The notes under the pieces are model-generated. The model made no database searches, was not told the origin of the DNA, and saw nothing but the letters and a program-made list of their open reading frames with translations. This document shows positions 26,734-36,029 of a stretch of 64,000 nucleotides of DNA, one piece after another. Within the stretch, counting starts at the first letter, position 1, and every line of letters starts with the position of its first letter. The stretch lies in assembly GCF_032878875.1 (NCBI RefSeq), contig NZ_CP118157.1, positions 62,001-126,000 on the forward strand. Reading direction: 5' to 3'. A program made the position numbers and the translations under genes. The stretch is from Microbacterium sp. AB. Its GTDB lineage: Bacteria > Actinomycetota > Actinomycetes > Actinomycetales > Microbacteriaceae.

Positions 26734-27767
26734 ACGGGCTCGCCCACCGGGGCGACGCGGTCGGCGACGTGGCCGAGCTCGTTCTCGCGCAGCCAGGCGG
26801 GGTCGTACTCGCGCTGCAGGTAGTCGCGGCCGCTGTCGGCGGAGAACGACACGACGACCGAGCCCTCCGGCGCCTGCGCCGCGAGCTCGAGGGCGACCTG
26901 CAGGCTGAGGATGGAGCTCGGCCCGAGCACGAGGCCCTCGGTGCGCGCCACGTGCCATCCGAAGGCGATGATCTCCGCCTTCTCGCGGAGCTCGAGCCGG
27001 TCGAGCACCTGGACGTCGATGTTCGGCGACCAGTCCTCCTCCAGGCCGTCCTCGCCGGCGACGGCACGGGCGAGGTTGTTCTCTCCGCGGCCGACGGGGG
27101 TGTCGTCGAACGCCGTCCCGATCACGGTCACCTCGGGGTTGCGGCCCTTCAGGTAGCGGCCGGTTCCGGTCGCCGTGCCGCCCGTCGCGAGCGCCGCGAC
27201 GAAGTGCGTGACGCGGCCGTCCGTCTGCTCCCAGATCTCGGGCCCCGTCGAGAGCGCGTGCGCGGCGGGATTGGTGTCGTTCGACTCCTGGCGCGCCCAC
27301 CACGTGCCGGGGTCCTCGTTCTCGTACCGCGCCGCGATGACGCCCCAGTGCTCGGGGTCGTCCTTGGGCACGTCCGGGCGGCCGGGGACGATGTCCGCGC
27401 CGAGCAGGCGCAGGAGCGAGGCCTTGGCGGGCGAGAGCGTGGGAGCGGCGACCGCCGTGACGGGATGCCCCGTCGCGATGCCGGCGAGCGCATAGCCGAT
27501 GGCCGTGTTGCCGGCGCCGAAGTCGATGATGCGGTCGCCCGGCTTGAGGTCGCCCGAGGCGATCGCCTCGCGCACGATGTTGATGCCGATGCGGTCCTTG
27601 CTCGATCCGCCCAGGTTGTGCTGGTCGAGCTTGACGTACACCTCGGCCGGGAGCCCCGCGGCGATGCGGTTCACGCGGACGAGCGGGGTGTTGCCCACGA
27701 GCTCGAAGGCGTCGCCGTACACGCGGGCGAGCGAGGGGTCGGGGAAGGCGGGAGGCAGCGCGGTCAT
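26730..27767 (-). CDS. Cysteine synthase / cystathionine beta-synthase-like PLP enzyme
   Basis: A 345-residue fold type II PLP protein. The PLP lysine is in GGSSKDRIGINIV near residue 60, the substrate motif is VGNTPLVRVNRI, and the phosphate-cup loop is ALATGGTATGTGRY (usually GTGGT). No C-terminal CBS pair is present. It would make cysteine from O-acetylserine and sulfide, or cystathionine from serine and homocysteine. Coupling to MetY favours a sulfur-assimilation role; some relatives act in homoserine-linked pathways. A TAGCGT box ends six bases before the ATG, suggesting a leaderless mRNA. Confidence 0.85.
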   Translation of the reverse strand: MTALPPAFPDPSLARVYGDAFELVGNTPLVRVNRIAAGLPAEVYVKLDQHNLGGSSKDRIGINIVREAIASGDLKPGDRIIDFGAGNTAIGYALAGIATGHPVTAVAAPTLSPAKASLLRLLGADIVPGRPDVPKDDPEHWGVIAARYENEDPGTWWARQESNDTNPAAHALSTGPEIWEQTDGRVTHFVAALATGGTATGTGRYLKGRNPEVTVIGTAFDDTPVGRGENNLARAVAGEDGLEEDWSPNIDVQVLDRLELREKAEIIAFGWHVARTEGLVLGPSSILSLQVALELAAQAPEGSVVVSFSADSGRDYLQREYDPAWLRENELGHVADRVAPVGEPV

Positions 27768-27880
27768 GAGGGCACGCTATGGCGTGCGGCCCGTCGGCGG
27801 GAGGCGTGGCGTCATGCACGGAAACGGGGCGTCACGATCGTGCATGCCGGGAGGTGGCGCGCACCGGCCCGTGGCCGGGG

Positions 27881-30328
27881 TCACGAAGCCGACCCGTCGG
27901 CCAGCCGCACGCGGTGGCGTCCCGCCTCCAGCGGCACCGGGCTCCCGTCCACCGGATCGAAGAGCGCGGGAACGGGGGTGTCGATCGTCGCGACGCCGTC
28001 CGCCACGTCGACGCGGATGAGTCCGTGCGGCGTCGGCACCGCCCCGGTCACGGTGAGGACGTCGCCGGGGCGAGGTGCGACGCGCGCGCGTTCATAGCCC
28101 GGCGCGATCGGCTGCACCCCGAGCACGCTGCGGGTGATGTCCTTCGTCGGCGTCGCGCTCCAGCCGTGGCACGGCGTTCCCCACAGCCACGTCTCGCCGA
28201 AGGTGTCGAAGCCGTCGGACAGGAAGCGCGACCAGTCGCGTACCGCGCGGCGCACCAGATCCGGCCTGCCGGCCGCCAGATAGGCGTCGTGCACGACGGA
28301 GGAGAAGAAGGGCTCCGCGCGCACGATCTCGTTCTCCGGGTCCCAGTCGACGACCCGAGCGCCGGAGGAGACGGCGTCCCACTTGCCGGCGTCCACGCGG
28401 CCCTCGGGGGTCGCGTACATCGTGCGGATGACGAGGCGGCCCGGATCGCTGATCCGGGTGACGAGGTCGTCGATCCGTTCCCGCGGCACGAGCCCCGCCG
28501 CGACCGCCGCCGCGTTGACGGCCTGCGACGTGGGCGCGTCGAGCCCGTCCTCCGCGAGGTAGTCGACGTAGAGGCGTCGTCGCGGGTCCCAGAACCGCTC
28601 GAACGCCCGCTCCGCGCGTGCGACGTTCGTCTGCGCCCAGTCGGCCGACGCCGCGTCCCCGAGAGCGCGGGTCATGCTCGCGTACTCGCGCAGCGCGCGC
28701 CCCCAGAGCGCCGTCAGCGCAGCGGACTCCCCTGCCACGTAGACGCTCGACCAGTCGACGAGGTCCCACTCCCCGGTCTCGGTGACGGCCCCGGCTCCGC
28801 TGAGCCGGCGCGCGAACCAGGAGAGGACTCCCCTCGCCGTCGGCAGCAGCTCCGCGATGTCGCCCGTGCCGGCGTGCATGAAGTACTCCCAGAGGGCGTG
28901 GATCCAGTGCAGGGACCACGAGGGGATCGTCACGCCGTCCGCCGCCTCGAGGTCGCCCGCCGCGCTCATGGGGAGGATGCCGTCCTCCCGCGGCGACGCC
29001 GAGAGCACGAGGTAGTCGAGCACGGCACCCCAGTCGTCGTTCGACACCAGATGGACGGCGCTGTGCACGACGCCGTCGCCGACCCAGGCGCGCTGCTCGC
29101 GCGTGGGGCAGTCGGTGAAGCCGTCCAGGGTGTTGAGGTGCACGGTGCGGACGCCTGCGTGCCACAGGGCCACGAGCTCGTCGTCCGATGAGCGGAAGAA
29201 CGGGCCGTCCGACCAGGGGCGCAGCTGCTCCCGCAGCTCGATCCCGTTCACCTGGAGCTCGCCCCGGAACGCCGCCGGAGGTCGCAGGAGGATCGTCGCC
29301 GCGCGCATCCCGTGCCGCTCGAGGGGCCGGAAGCGGTCTCGAGCGCCGCGGGCGATGTAGCGTTCGCCGCTTCGCTCGGAGAGAGCCCCGTCGCCCTCTG
29401 CGAGGCGTTCGTGGAAGGCGACGTCCACGACGGTCCCCTCCGGCGCGACGACGTCGAACTCCAGCAGTCCGGAGACGATCCGTCCGAAGTCGGCCCGCAC
29501 GACGAGAGCCTGGCCGGGGGCGACGGTCATCGTCGTCTGCTCCGACCCGCCGTCCTCGAACGGCCTCCCGGCGTCGGCGAGGTCGCCCGGGTGGCTCCGC
29601 TCGCCGGCGGACCCCGCTCCCGCGGCGAGCGCGACCGAGCGGACGGAGGGGACGCGCCGGGTCTCGTCGAGCGGCTTCCCCGTGCGCTCGGGCACATGGC
29701 CGAAGGGCGCGATCGGGGGCCGGGCCGCGCCGGCCCTGCCCCGGTGCCCGCCGGGGACGGGCACCGCGAGCGGCCACGCGGAATCGTCGTGTTCCTCGGA
29801 GCACCACCCCGGATCGAGGAGCCGCGCGTCGTGGACGACGGAGGCGACGCCCTCCAGGTGCCTGCGCGGGAGATCCGTCCACGCCGGCGACTCGATCGCG
29901 CGCCACCGCAGGGCACTGCCGAGCTCGATGTCGCCCACGCGACCGTCGAAGAGCAGCGCCGCGCGCCGGCCCAGGGCCCCCGAGGGCACCGCCGCCTGCC
30001 ACACGGCGTTCGAGCGGCCGTAGAACGTCACGATGCAGGCCAGGGCGTTCCTGCCGGGGCGGAGCAGGTGCGCGATCTCGACGACGTCGTGCCGCTTGCG
30101 TCGGGGCTGCGCGCGCTGCGGGCCGCGTGCCGCCTCGATCCCGTTGACGTAGAGCACGTAGGCGGAATCGGCGGAGACCCTCGCCGTCGCCGAGGCCGGC
30201 ACGTCGGAGGTCAGATCGAGCGTGGACCGGAAGAGGGTCCGGCCGAACCCCGACCCCGAGGCGGTCGCGGCGGCCTTCTGCGCGCCCGCCGCTCCGAGCC
30301 ATTGCGCCGTCCATGCGTGTCCCGTCAC
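27881..30328 (-). CDS. GH78-type alpha-L-rhamnosidase, intracellular
   Basis: An 815-residue protein with the GH78 domain order. An N-terminal beta-sandwich (about 1-170) carries YVLYVNGIEAARGP. A second beta domain (about 260-370) has FGRIVSGLLEFDV. The (alpha/alpha)6 catalytic barrel (about 375-730) bears DCPTREQRAWVGDG at 406-419, matching the general-acid motif region, and GETWLWGTPCHGWSATPT near 711. A C-terminal sandwich holds the usual APGYERARVAPRPGD. There is no signal peptide, so it should cleave imported rhamnosides in the cytoplasm. GTG start at 30328. It is divergent from an MFS permease that could supply the substrate, with a LacI gene next to that. Confidence 0.87.
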   Translation of the reverse strand: MTGHAWTAQWLGAAGAQKAAATASGSGFGRTLFRSTLDLTSDVPASATARVSADSAYVLYVNGIEAARGPQRAQPRRKRHDVVEIAHLLRPGRNALACIVTFYGRSNAVWQAAVPSGALGRRAALLFDGRVGDIELGSALRWRAIESPAWTDLPRRHLEGVASVVHDARLLDPGWCSEEHDDSAWPLAVPVPGGHRGRAGAARPPIAPFGHVPERTGKPLDETRRVPSVRSVALAAGAGSAGERSHPGDLADAGRPFEDGGSEQTTMTVAPGQALVVRADFGRIVSGLLEFDVVAPEGTVVDVAFHERLAEGDGALSERSGERYIARGARDRFRPLERHGMRAATILLRPPAAFRGELQVNGIELREQLRPWSDGPFFRSSDDELVALWHAGVRTVHLNTLDGFTDCPTREQRAWVGDGVVHSAVHLVSNDDWGAVLDYLVLSASPREDGILPMSAAGDLEAADGVTIPSWSLHWIHALWEYFMHAGTGDIAELLPTARGVLSWFARRLSGAGAVTETGEWDLVDWSSVYVAGESAALTALWGRALREYASMTRALGDAASADWAQTNVARAERAFERFWDPRRRLYVDYLAEDGLDAPTSQAVNAAAVAAGLVPRERIDDLVTRISDPGRLVIRTMYATPEGRVDAGKWDAVSSGARVVDWDPENEIVRAEPFFSSVVHDAYLAAGRPDLVRRAVRDWSRFLSDGFDTFGETWLWGTPCHGWSATPTKDITRSVLGVQPIAPGYERARVAPRPGDVLTVTGAVPTPHGLIRVDVADGVATIDTPVPALFDPVDGSPVPLEAGRHRVRLADGSAS

Positions 30329-30387
30329 ATCGTCCTCGATCCGTCGTCGCCATCCTGCCCCGACTTGACGAATCGGCGGGGAGGCCT

Positions 30388-30406
30388 CACGATCTACTTA
30401 ATCGTG
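30388..30406. promoter_or_regulatory. Operator-like palindrome between GH78 and MFS genes
   Basis: CACGAT (30388-30393) and ATCGTG (30401-30406), separated by an AT-rich 7-base core, in the 117-base divergent gap. It is a plausible site for the LacI-family regulator encoded at 31752, but LacI sites usually have a central CG, which this lacks. Confidence 0.4.
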
Positions 30407-30445
30407 CCAGTAGCGCGATTCTCGCACGCTCAATGAGGAGAACCC

Positions 30446-31723
30446 ATGACAACGACGACAACACCCGCACGTCGTCCCTGGAAGACCGCGTTCCTCGCCG
30501 GCATGGCGTCGTACCTCGATGCCGCCGTGCTCATCTCCACGGGCATCGCGCTCGTGCTCTATCGGCCGGTGCTCGGCATCGACGATCTGCAGTTCGGCGC
30601 GCTGTCGTCCCTCCTGACCTTCAGCTTCGCGGCCGGCGCGCTCTTCGGAGGCCGGCTCGGAGACCTCTTCGGGCGCAGGGTCGTCTACAGCGTGACGCTC
30701 GTCGCGCTCGTCGCGTCGATGGCGCTCATGGCGTTCGCCGCGACGATCCCGATGCTCTTCCTCGGCGTGGTCATCGCGGGCCTGGCGATCGGAGCCGACC
30801 TCCCCGTCTCGCTCGCGTTGATCGCGGAGGAGGCGCCGGACGGTGCGAAGGGCCGCTTCGTGGCGTTCTCCGCCATCCTCTGGCTCGTCGGGATCTCCGC
30901 CTCGAACGGCCTGAGCGCGATCGTCGGAGGGCTCGGCGAGCTGGGCGGGCGCATCATGTTCGTCCATGTCGGAGTCGTCGCCCTCGCCGTGCTGATCGCG
31001 CGTCTCTCGCTGCCGGAGTCGCCCGAGTGGGCGGCCGCGAAGGCCGACGACAGGAGGAGGCGGACGGCGGGGGACGAGATCACGCTCGGCTCTCTGCGCC
31101 GTCTGCTGCGCGCGCCGTTCCTCGCCGCCCTCGTCGCGACCGCCGTGTTCTACGCGGCGTGGACCATCGCCTCCAACACGATGGGCCAGTTCTCCGCCCT
31201 CCTCTTCGTCGAGCTCGGGGGGACGACGATCCAGACGTTCGGTCTGATCAAGCTCGTGAACATCCCGCTCGGCCTCATCAGCGGCTTCGTCTTCATGCGC
31301 ATCGTCGACGGCAGGGGACGCTACGCCTGGTTCGTCGTGGGAGCGATCGTCCAGATCGCCGCCTTCGGCGTGCCGATGCTCTTCGGCGGGCAGCTGTGGA
31401 CCCTCATGTTCATGACCTACGCGTTCTCCGTCGGGGCGGCGTTCGCCGGCGAGGCGCTGTTCAAGGTGTGGTCGCAGGAGCTCTACCCGACCCTTCTGCG
31501 CTCGTCGGCGCAGGGCACCACGATCGCCGCCGCACGCGTGGTCGCCGCCATCGCGGCGATCTTCATCCCGACGATCGCCGCATCCGACCCGCATGCGCTG
31601 TTCGTGCTCCTCACGGCGTGCGTGGCGTTCTCGTCGCTGGTGGGCTTCGTCTGGATCCGGCGTCTGCCGAAGGCCCCCGCAGAGGTCGTCACGGAGACCG
31701 CGAGGCTCGCCGACGCCGGGTGA
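30446..31723 (+). CDS. MFS transporter, sugar/metabolite porter type
   Basis: A 425-residue protein with 12 hydrophobic helices. The motif-A loop GGRLGDLFGRRVVYS follows helix 2, and LSLPESPEW at the end of helix 6 is the PESPRW-like signature of sugar and aromatic-acid/metabolite symporters. ATG is preceded by ATGAGGAG. It is divergent from the GH78 rhamnosidase and followed by a LacI regulator 28 bases later, so uptake of a rhamnose-containing glycoside is the simplest inference. Confidence 0.87.
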   Translation: MTTTTTPARRPWKTAFLAGMASYLDAAVLISTGIALVLYRPVLGIDDLQFGALSSLLTFSFAAGALFGGRLGDLFGRRVVYSVTLVALVASMALMAFAATIPMLFLGVVIAGLAIGADLPVSLALIAEEAPDGAKGRFVAFSAILWLVGISASNGLSAIVGGLGELGGRIMFVHVGVVALAVLIARLSLPESPEWAAAKADDRRRRTAGDEITLGSLRRLLRAPFLAALVATAVFYAAWTIASNTMGQFSALLFVELGGTTIQTFGLIKLVNIPLGLISGFVFMRIVDGRGRYAWFVVGAIVQIAAFGVPMLFGGQLWTLMFMTYAFSVGAAFAGEALFKVWSQELYPTLLRSSAQGTTIAAARVVAAIAAIFIPTIAASDPHALFVLLTACVAFSSLVGFVWIRRLPKAPAEVVTETARLADAG

Positions 31724-31738
31724 TCCCGCGCGCGATGG

Positions 31739-31744
31739 CACACT
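31739..31744 (+). promoter_or_regulatory. -10-like element of the LacI gene, leaderless geometry
   Basis: CACACT (one mismatch to TAnnnT) ends 7 bases before the ATG at 31752. There is no ribosome site in the gap. Confidence 0.3.
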
Positions 31745-31751
31745 GGGGTCT

Positions 31752-32798
31752 ATGGGGGAGCGGTCGGAGAAGCCCAGCCGCCGTGTGACGGTCAGCGATG
31801 TCGCGCGCTTGAGCGGAGTCTCGCGGGCCACGGTCAGCTACGTGCTGAACGACGCCCCGAACCAGACGATCCCTCCCGCCACCCGGCAGCGGGTTCGAGA
31901 GGCGGCGGCCGAGCTCGGCTACACGCGCTCCGCGGCGGCCGTCGCGCTGCGCCGCGGGCACTCCAACATCGTGCTGATCGTGAAGGACGCCGCCCTCAGC
32001 GGCTACATCACGGAGCCGTTCATCGCCGCGATCTCGGAGCGCCTGAGGGATGCCGGGCACACCCCGCTGACGACCGACTACACCTCGGACGAGGCGCTCG
32101 TCGCGCTCGCGGGCGAGCTCGGGCTCTTCGGGGTGCTCTCGCTGGCGGCGGTGGGAGCGGAGGTCGGCCCGGCCTTGGAGAAGAGCGGCGTGCGCCGCCA
32201 GTACCACTCGTTCGGATCCCGGGGGGAGCAGACAGTGGACGACGAGCGTCGACCGTGGGAGGAGGAGATCGGCAGGGCGCAGGTGGCACATCTGAGCGAG
32301 TCCGGCCCGATGCGGATGGTCTATGCCCTTCCGCACCCCGGCTCGCCGCGCACGACGATCGCCCGCGCCCGGGCGCGTGGAGCGATGGGCGAGTACCGCA
32401 GACGGACGGGGGAGGAGATGGCGGCCGTCGTCGTCGGCCGGGAGCGGGCGGAGGCGCGCGAGCAGATCGCTCTGCTCCGGAGCGACGCGGGGGAGCCGCG
32501 GCGCCTCGGCGTGTGCTGCTTCGACGACGTGGTCGCGGCCTCGGTCCTGGCCGCGGCGCTCGACAGCGGCATCGGTGTGCCGGACGCGCTGTCGGTGATC
32601 GGCGTGGACGACACCCCCTTCGCGGCGCTCATGTCGCCCGCCCTGTCGACCGTCCGCGTCGACTCAGTGCTCTCGGGACGCCGCGTGGCGGAACGATTCC
32701 TCGGCGTCGACCTCGACGGCGGGGACGCTCCCGCGATCGAGATCGTCGCGCGCGCCACCACGGCTCAGGTCGCCGCGCCCCCGGCCCGCAGGTCGTAG
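31752..32798 (+). CDS. LacI-family transcriptional regulator
   Basis: A 348-residue repressor. The LacI DNA-binding head is at residues 10-65: RVTVSDVARLSGVSRATVSYVLN, the hinge region RQRVREAAAELGYTRSAAAVALR. The periplasmic-binding-protein-like sugar domain follows (about 70-335), ending SVIGVDDTPFAALMSPALSTVRVD, the standard family ending. It probably controls the adjacent MFS permease and GH78 gene. Its last 34 bases overlap the 3' end of the convergent GNAT gene. The effector sugar is unknown. Confidence 0.92.
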   Translation: MGERSEKPSRRVTVSDVARLSGVSRATVSYVLNDAPNQTIPPATRQRVREAAAELGYTRSAAAVALRRGHSNIVLIVKDAALSGYITEPFIAAISERLRDAGHTPLTTDYTSDEALVALAGELGLFGVLSLAAVGAEVGPALEKSGVRRQYHSFGSRGEQTVDDERRPWEEEIGRAQVAHLSESGPMRMVYALPHPGSPRTTIARARARGAMGEYRRRTGEEMAAVVVGRERAEAREQIALLRSDAGEPRRLGVCCFDDVVAASVLAAALDSGIGVPDALSVIGVDDTPFAALMSPALSTVRVDSVLSGRRVAERFLGVDLDGGDAPAIEIVARATTAQVAAPPARRS

Positions 32799-33313
32799 CG
32801 GTAGACCGCGAGGTTGCCGCCGTTCGACGCCGGGAGGGTCTCGCGCTCGGGGAGCCGCTCGAATCCGAGCTTCCGGTAGAGACGCTGCGAGCGCTCGTTC
32901 CACGGTCCCGTGTCGAGGACGAGCGCGGGGGAGCCCCACGCGCGTGCACGCTCGAGGGACTCGCGCAGGAGCGCCTCGCCGATGCCGCGGCGGCGCGCCT
33001 CGGGCAGCACCGCGAGCAGCCGCAGCTCGGCCTCGTCGTCCCGCGACTGGCGGATGAGGGCGGAGTCGGCGCGCAGCAGGCTCGCCGTGCCGACGATGCG
33101 GCCGTCCGACGCGTTCGCGGCGACCAGCAGGTCGCCGCCCTCGGCGCGGGCCGCCGCATCGCGCAGCAGGCGCAGGCGTGCCTCGCCGGGCTGCCGTGCG
33201 CCGGGCTCGCCGTGGCCGAAGCCGAGGTAGGTCACCTCTCCGACCGTCTCGTGCTCGTCCTCACGTGCCGTGCGGACGGCGAAGGAGAGCGCGGTCTGCG
33301 CAGGGGAGCTCAT
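32765..33313 (-). CDS. GNAT-family N-acetyltransferase
   Basis: A 182-residue acetyltransferase. The acetyl-CoA-binding motif A reads LLAVLPEARRRGIGEALLRE near residues 98-117, and motif B is LYRKLGFERL near 145. It transfers an acetyl group from acetyl-CoA to an amine; the substrate is unknown. A TATCAT box (33326-33321) ends 7 bases before the ATG, so a leaderless mRNA is likely. It sits at the left edge of the monooxygenase island and might N-acetylate amino-acid substrates there, but it has its own promoter and points away. Confidence 0.85.
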   Translation of the reverse strand: MSSPAQTALSFAVRTAREDEHETVGEVTYLGFGHGEPGARQPGEARLRLLRDAAARAEGGDLLVAANASDGRIVGTASLLRADSALIRQSRDDEAELRLLAVLPEARRRGIGEALLRESLERARAWGSPALVLDTGPWNERSQRLYRKLGFERLPERETLPASNGGNLAVYRYDLRAGGAAT

Positions 33314-33320
33314 CCCGCCG

Positions 33321-33326
33321 ATGATA
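33321..33326 (-). promoter_or_regulatory. -10 element of the GNAT gene, leaderless geometry
   Basis: TATCAT on the minus strand, near-consensus -10, with exactly 7 bases before the ATG at 33313. Confidence 0.45.
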
Positions 33327-33496
33327 GGCGGCTCCGGCGGCGTGCGCCCGCCGAGGTCGCGCGGAGCGTCACGCGCCGTCGCGCGGGGTAACACTCGGGC
33401 GCCGGCCCGCCGGGAGTTCCTAGATTTGCCCCGTACCCGAACCGGATGCGCGCCCGCGCGCCCCGTGACCGGGCGTGGACGAGAGGATCCGACGAC

Positions 33497-34561
33497 ATGA
33501 CGCAGGTGCCCTTCGCGGTCGCCATCGAGCTCGACGGCGAGGGGGCGCATCCCGCGGCCGCTCTGGCCGGGGACGGCGCACGCGCGCTCTCGGCGCGCCG
33601 CGTGGCCGAGACGGCGCTCGCCGCAGAGCGGCACGGCTTCACCGCCGTGACCTTCGAGGACTCGCCTCTTCCCGACGGCGCCGTCGCGCGGCTCGACGCC
33701 GTGCAGCGCGCGGCCTACGTCGCGCCGCTCACGAGCGGCATCGGGCTGCTCCCCGTGGTGTCGGTCGCGTTCTCCGAGCCGTTCCACGTCGCGACCCAGC
33801 TGGCGAGCGTCGACTACGCCTCGGAGGGACGCGCGGGATGGATCGTGCGCGCCGCGGGCGATGCGTCCGAGGCCGCGGCGTACGGCAGGGCGGCGATCGA
33901 CGACCCCGCGGAGGTGCGCCGCGAGGCCGACGACGCGATCGAGGTCGCCCGTCGCCTGTGGGACTCGTGGCAGGACGACGCCGTCGTCCGCGACGTCGCG
34001 ACGGGCCGCTATCTCGACGCCGACCGGCTGCACTACGCCGACTTCGAGGGGGCGTCGTACTCCGTCAAGGGACCGTCGATCATCCCGCGTCCGCCGCAGG
34101 GCCAGCTCGTCGTCGCGGCGGGCCATGCCGGCGACGTGGACATCGTGCTCGTGTCGGCGCCCGACGAGGACGGTGTCGCGGCCAGGGCCACGGCCGCGCG
34201 CGAGGAGGGCGCGGGCCGCGTCCTCGCCGAGATCGAGTACCTCCTCGACTCACGCGGCGTGACGGCATCCGACCGTCTGGCCGCGCTCGACGCGCGTGCC
34301 GTGTGGGAGCCCGGCCCCCGCCTGCGGCACGTCGGCGACGCAGCCGGCCTCGCCGCGCTCATCGCCCGGCTGGCGCACGTCGTCGACGGCGTGCGCCTGC
34401 ATCCCGCCGTCCTCGACCCCGACCTCGACGAGGCCGGACGCGCCGTCATCCCCGCGCTGCGCGAGAGCCTGGCCTTCCGCTCGCCCGTCGCGGGCGCGAC
34501 GCTGCGCGAGACGCTCGGCCTGCGGAGGCCGGCGAACCGCTACGAGAGGAGCGTCGCATGA
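33497..34561 (+). CDS. Luciferase-like flavin monooxygenase, short type
   Basis: A 354-residue bacterial-luciferase-fold protein. Family features are TFEDSPLPDG, GIGLLPVVSVAFSEPFHVATQ, then DYASEGRAGWIVRAAGD and IIPRPPQGQLVVAAG. It should use reduced FMN supplied by a separate reductase. The C-terminal ALRESLAFRSPV and TLRETLGLRRPANRY recur in the paralogue at 45907-47094. It starts after GAGAGGA and overlaps the NtaA-type gene by four bases, so the two work as a pair. The oxidised compound is unknown; neighbours suggest a sulfur compound. Confidence 0.87.
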   Translation: MTQVPFAVAIELDGEGAHPAAALAGDGARALSARRVAETALAAERHGFTAVTFEDSPLPDGAVARLDAVQRAAYVAPLTSGIGLLPVVSVAFSEPFHVATQLASVDYASEGRAGWIVRAAGDASEAAAYGRAAIDDPAEVRREADDAIEVARRLWDSWQDDAVVRDVATGRYLDADRLHYADFEGASYSVKGPSIIPRPPQGQLVVAAGHAGDVDIVLVSAPDEDGVAARATAAREEGAGRVLAEIEYLLDSRGVTASDRLAALDARAVWEPGPRLRHVGDAAGLAALIARLAHVVDGVRLHPAVLDPDLDEAGRAVIPALRESLAFRSPVAGATLRETLGLRRPANRYERSVA

Positions 34562-35883
34562 GCGCGCCGTCCAGCCCGACCCCGCCCGCCCGGACCATCC
34601 AGTTCGGGGTCTTCTTCCAGGGCGTGAACTTCGGCACCATCTGGTCGGACGAGCGGAGCGGCTCGCAGCACGACTTCGCCTCGTTCCGTCAGATCGCCCA
34701 GACGGCGGAGCGTGGCCTGTTCCCCGCGTTCTTCCTCGGGGAGGGACTGCGTCTGCGCGAGCACCGAGGGCGCGTCCACGAGCTCGACGTCGCCGGACGC
34801 CCGGACGCGCAGACGCAGCTCGCCGCGCTCGCCGCGGTGACCGAGCGCATCGGTCTCGTCGCGACGCAGAACGCGACCTACAACGACCCGCACGACCTCG
34901 CCCGGCGGCTCGCGTCGCTCGACCTGCTCAGCGAGGGGCGCGCGGGGTGGAACGTCGTGACGACCGACAACGCCTGGACGGGTGCGAACTTCCGGCGGGG
35001 CGGATGGCTCGACCACGCCGACCGGTACCGCCGCGCCGCAGAGTTCGTGACCGCGGCCAAGCGGCTGTGGGCGGCAGGCGTCGGCGGCCCCGTCGAGACG
35101 CCGGACGACCTCATCCCGTTCTCGTCGGTGGGCACGCTCCCCCCGAGCCCGCAGGGCAGGCCCGTGGTCTTCCAGGCCGGCGACTCCGACACGGGCCGCG
35201 ACTTCGCCGCGCGGCACGCCGACGTCATCTTCTCCGCGCACGGCAGGCTCGACGCCGCGATCGCGTTCGCCGCCGACCTCCGCCGCCGTCTGCCCACGTA
35301 CGGCCGCGGCGAGGACGAGCTGAAGTTCTTCCCCGGCCAGGAGTTCATCCTCGCCGAGACGGACGCCGAGGCGCAGGAGAAGGCCGAGTGGGTGCGGCAC
35401 GCCCAGGTGTCGCCGCAGACGGCGCTGAAGTTCCTCGAGCAGGTGTGGGGACGCGACCTGTCCGAGTACGACCCCGACGGCCCGCTCCCCGACGTCGACC
35501 CCGTGCAGGAGGAGGCCGACGGCACGCGCGGCGCCCTCTTCCAGGGCAAGCCCGCGAAGGAGACCGCCGACGCGTGGCGCGCGCAGGCCGCCGAGGAGGG
35601 GCTGTCGATCCGCGAGTTCGTCATCGCGCAGTCGAGCCGCCGGTCGATCGTGGGCGGGTACGCGTCCGTCGCCGACCTGCTCGTCCGCTACGCCGAGTCG
35701 GGTGCCGTGGACGGCTTCAACGTCTCGCCGTACCTCGTCCCGTCCGGCCTCGACGACATCGTCGACGGGCTCGTCCCCGAGCTGCAGGAGCGCGGGGTGT
35801 ACGCGACCGAGTACGCGGGGACGACGCTGCGCGAGAACCTCGGCCTTCCCGCCGTGCGGGAGCCGTCGGCATCGTTCGCGTAG
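34558..35883 (+). CDS. NtaA/SnaA/DszA-family FMN-dependent monooxygenase
   Basis: A 441-residue long-type luciferase-fold monooxygenase. Diagnostic parts are FGVFFQGVNFGTIW, FLGEGLRLREHRG, the SEGRAGWNVVTT flavin-site motif, NFRRGG and the PSPQGRPVVFQAG segment near residue 200. Relatives include nitrilotriacetate monooxygenase NtaA, DszA for dibenzothiophene sulfone and Bacillus YtnJ/YxeK that act on S-modified cysteines. They need FMNH2 from a partner reductase, not encoded in this window. The ATG overlaps the short-type gene upstream. It is the first member of a duplicated module (the second copy is 44504-45874). Confidence 0.9.
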   Translation: MSAPSSPTPPARTIQFGVFFQGVNFGTIWSDERSGSQHDFASFRQIAQTAERGLFPAFFLGEGLRLREHRGRVHELDVAGRPDAQTQLAALAAVTERIGLVATQNATYNDPHDLARRLASLDLLSEGRAGWNVVTTDNAWTGANFRRGGWLDHADRYRRAAEFVTAAKRLWAAGVGGPVETPDDLIPFSSVGTLPPSPQGRPVVFQAGDSDTGRDFAARHADVIFSAHGRLDAAIAFAADLRRRLPTYGRGEDELKFFPGQEFILAETDAEAQEKAEWVRHAQVSPQTALKFLEQVWGRDLSEYDPDGPLPDVDPVQEEADGTRGALFQGKPAKETADAWRAQAAEEGLSIREFVIAQSSRRSIVGGYASVADLLVRYAESGAVDGFNVSPYLVPSGLDDIVDGLVPELQERGVYATEYAGTTLRENLGLPAVREPSASFA

Positions 35884-36029
35884 CGGGAGCACAGCGGATT
35901 CCGAGCGCTCTCTGCGAGACGGACAGGCATCGTGCAGGCGGCTCAACGGCGGATCCGATGGTGCGCATCGGCAGGGCGGCTTCTCTGGATGCCAGGGGAC
36001 GCGCCCGTCGTCCCGGAAGCGAGGTCATC

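Noticed and set aside
29312..30436. Long plus-strand frame antisense to the GH78 gene
   Set aside because: Shadow frame with no recognisable domain; the minus-strand protein has complete GH78 motifs.
32765..32798. Overlap of lacI and GNAT 3' ends as a sign of misassembly
   Set aside because: Tail-to-tail overlap of 34 bases is common in compact genomes, and both proteins end with normal family sequences.
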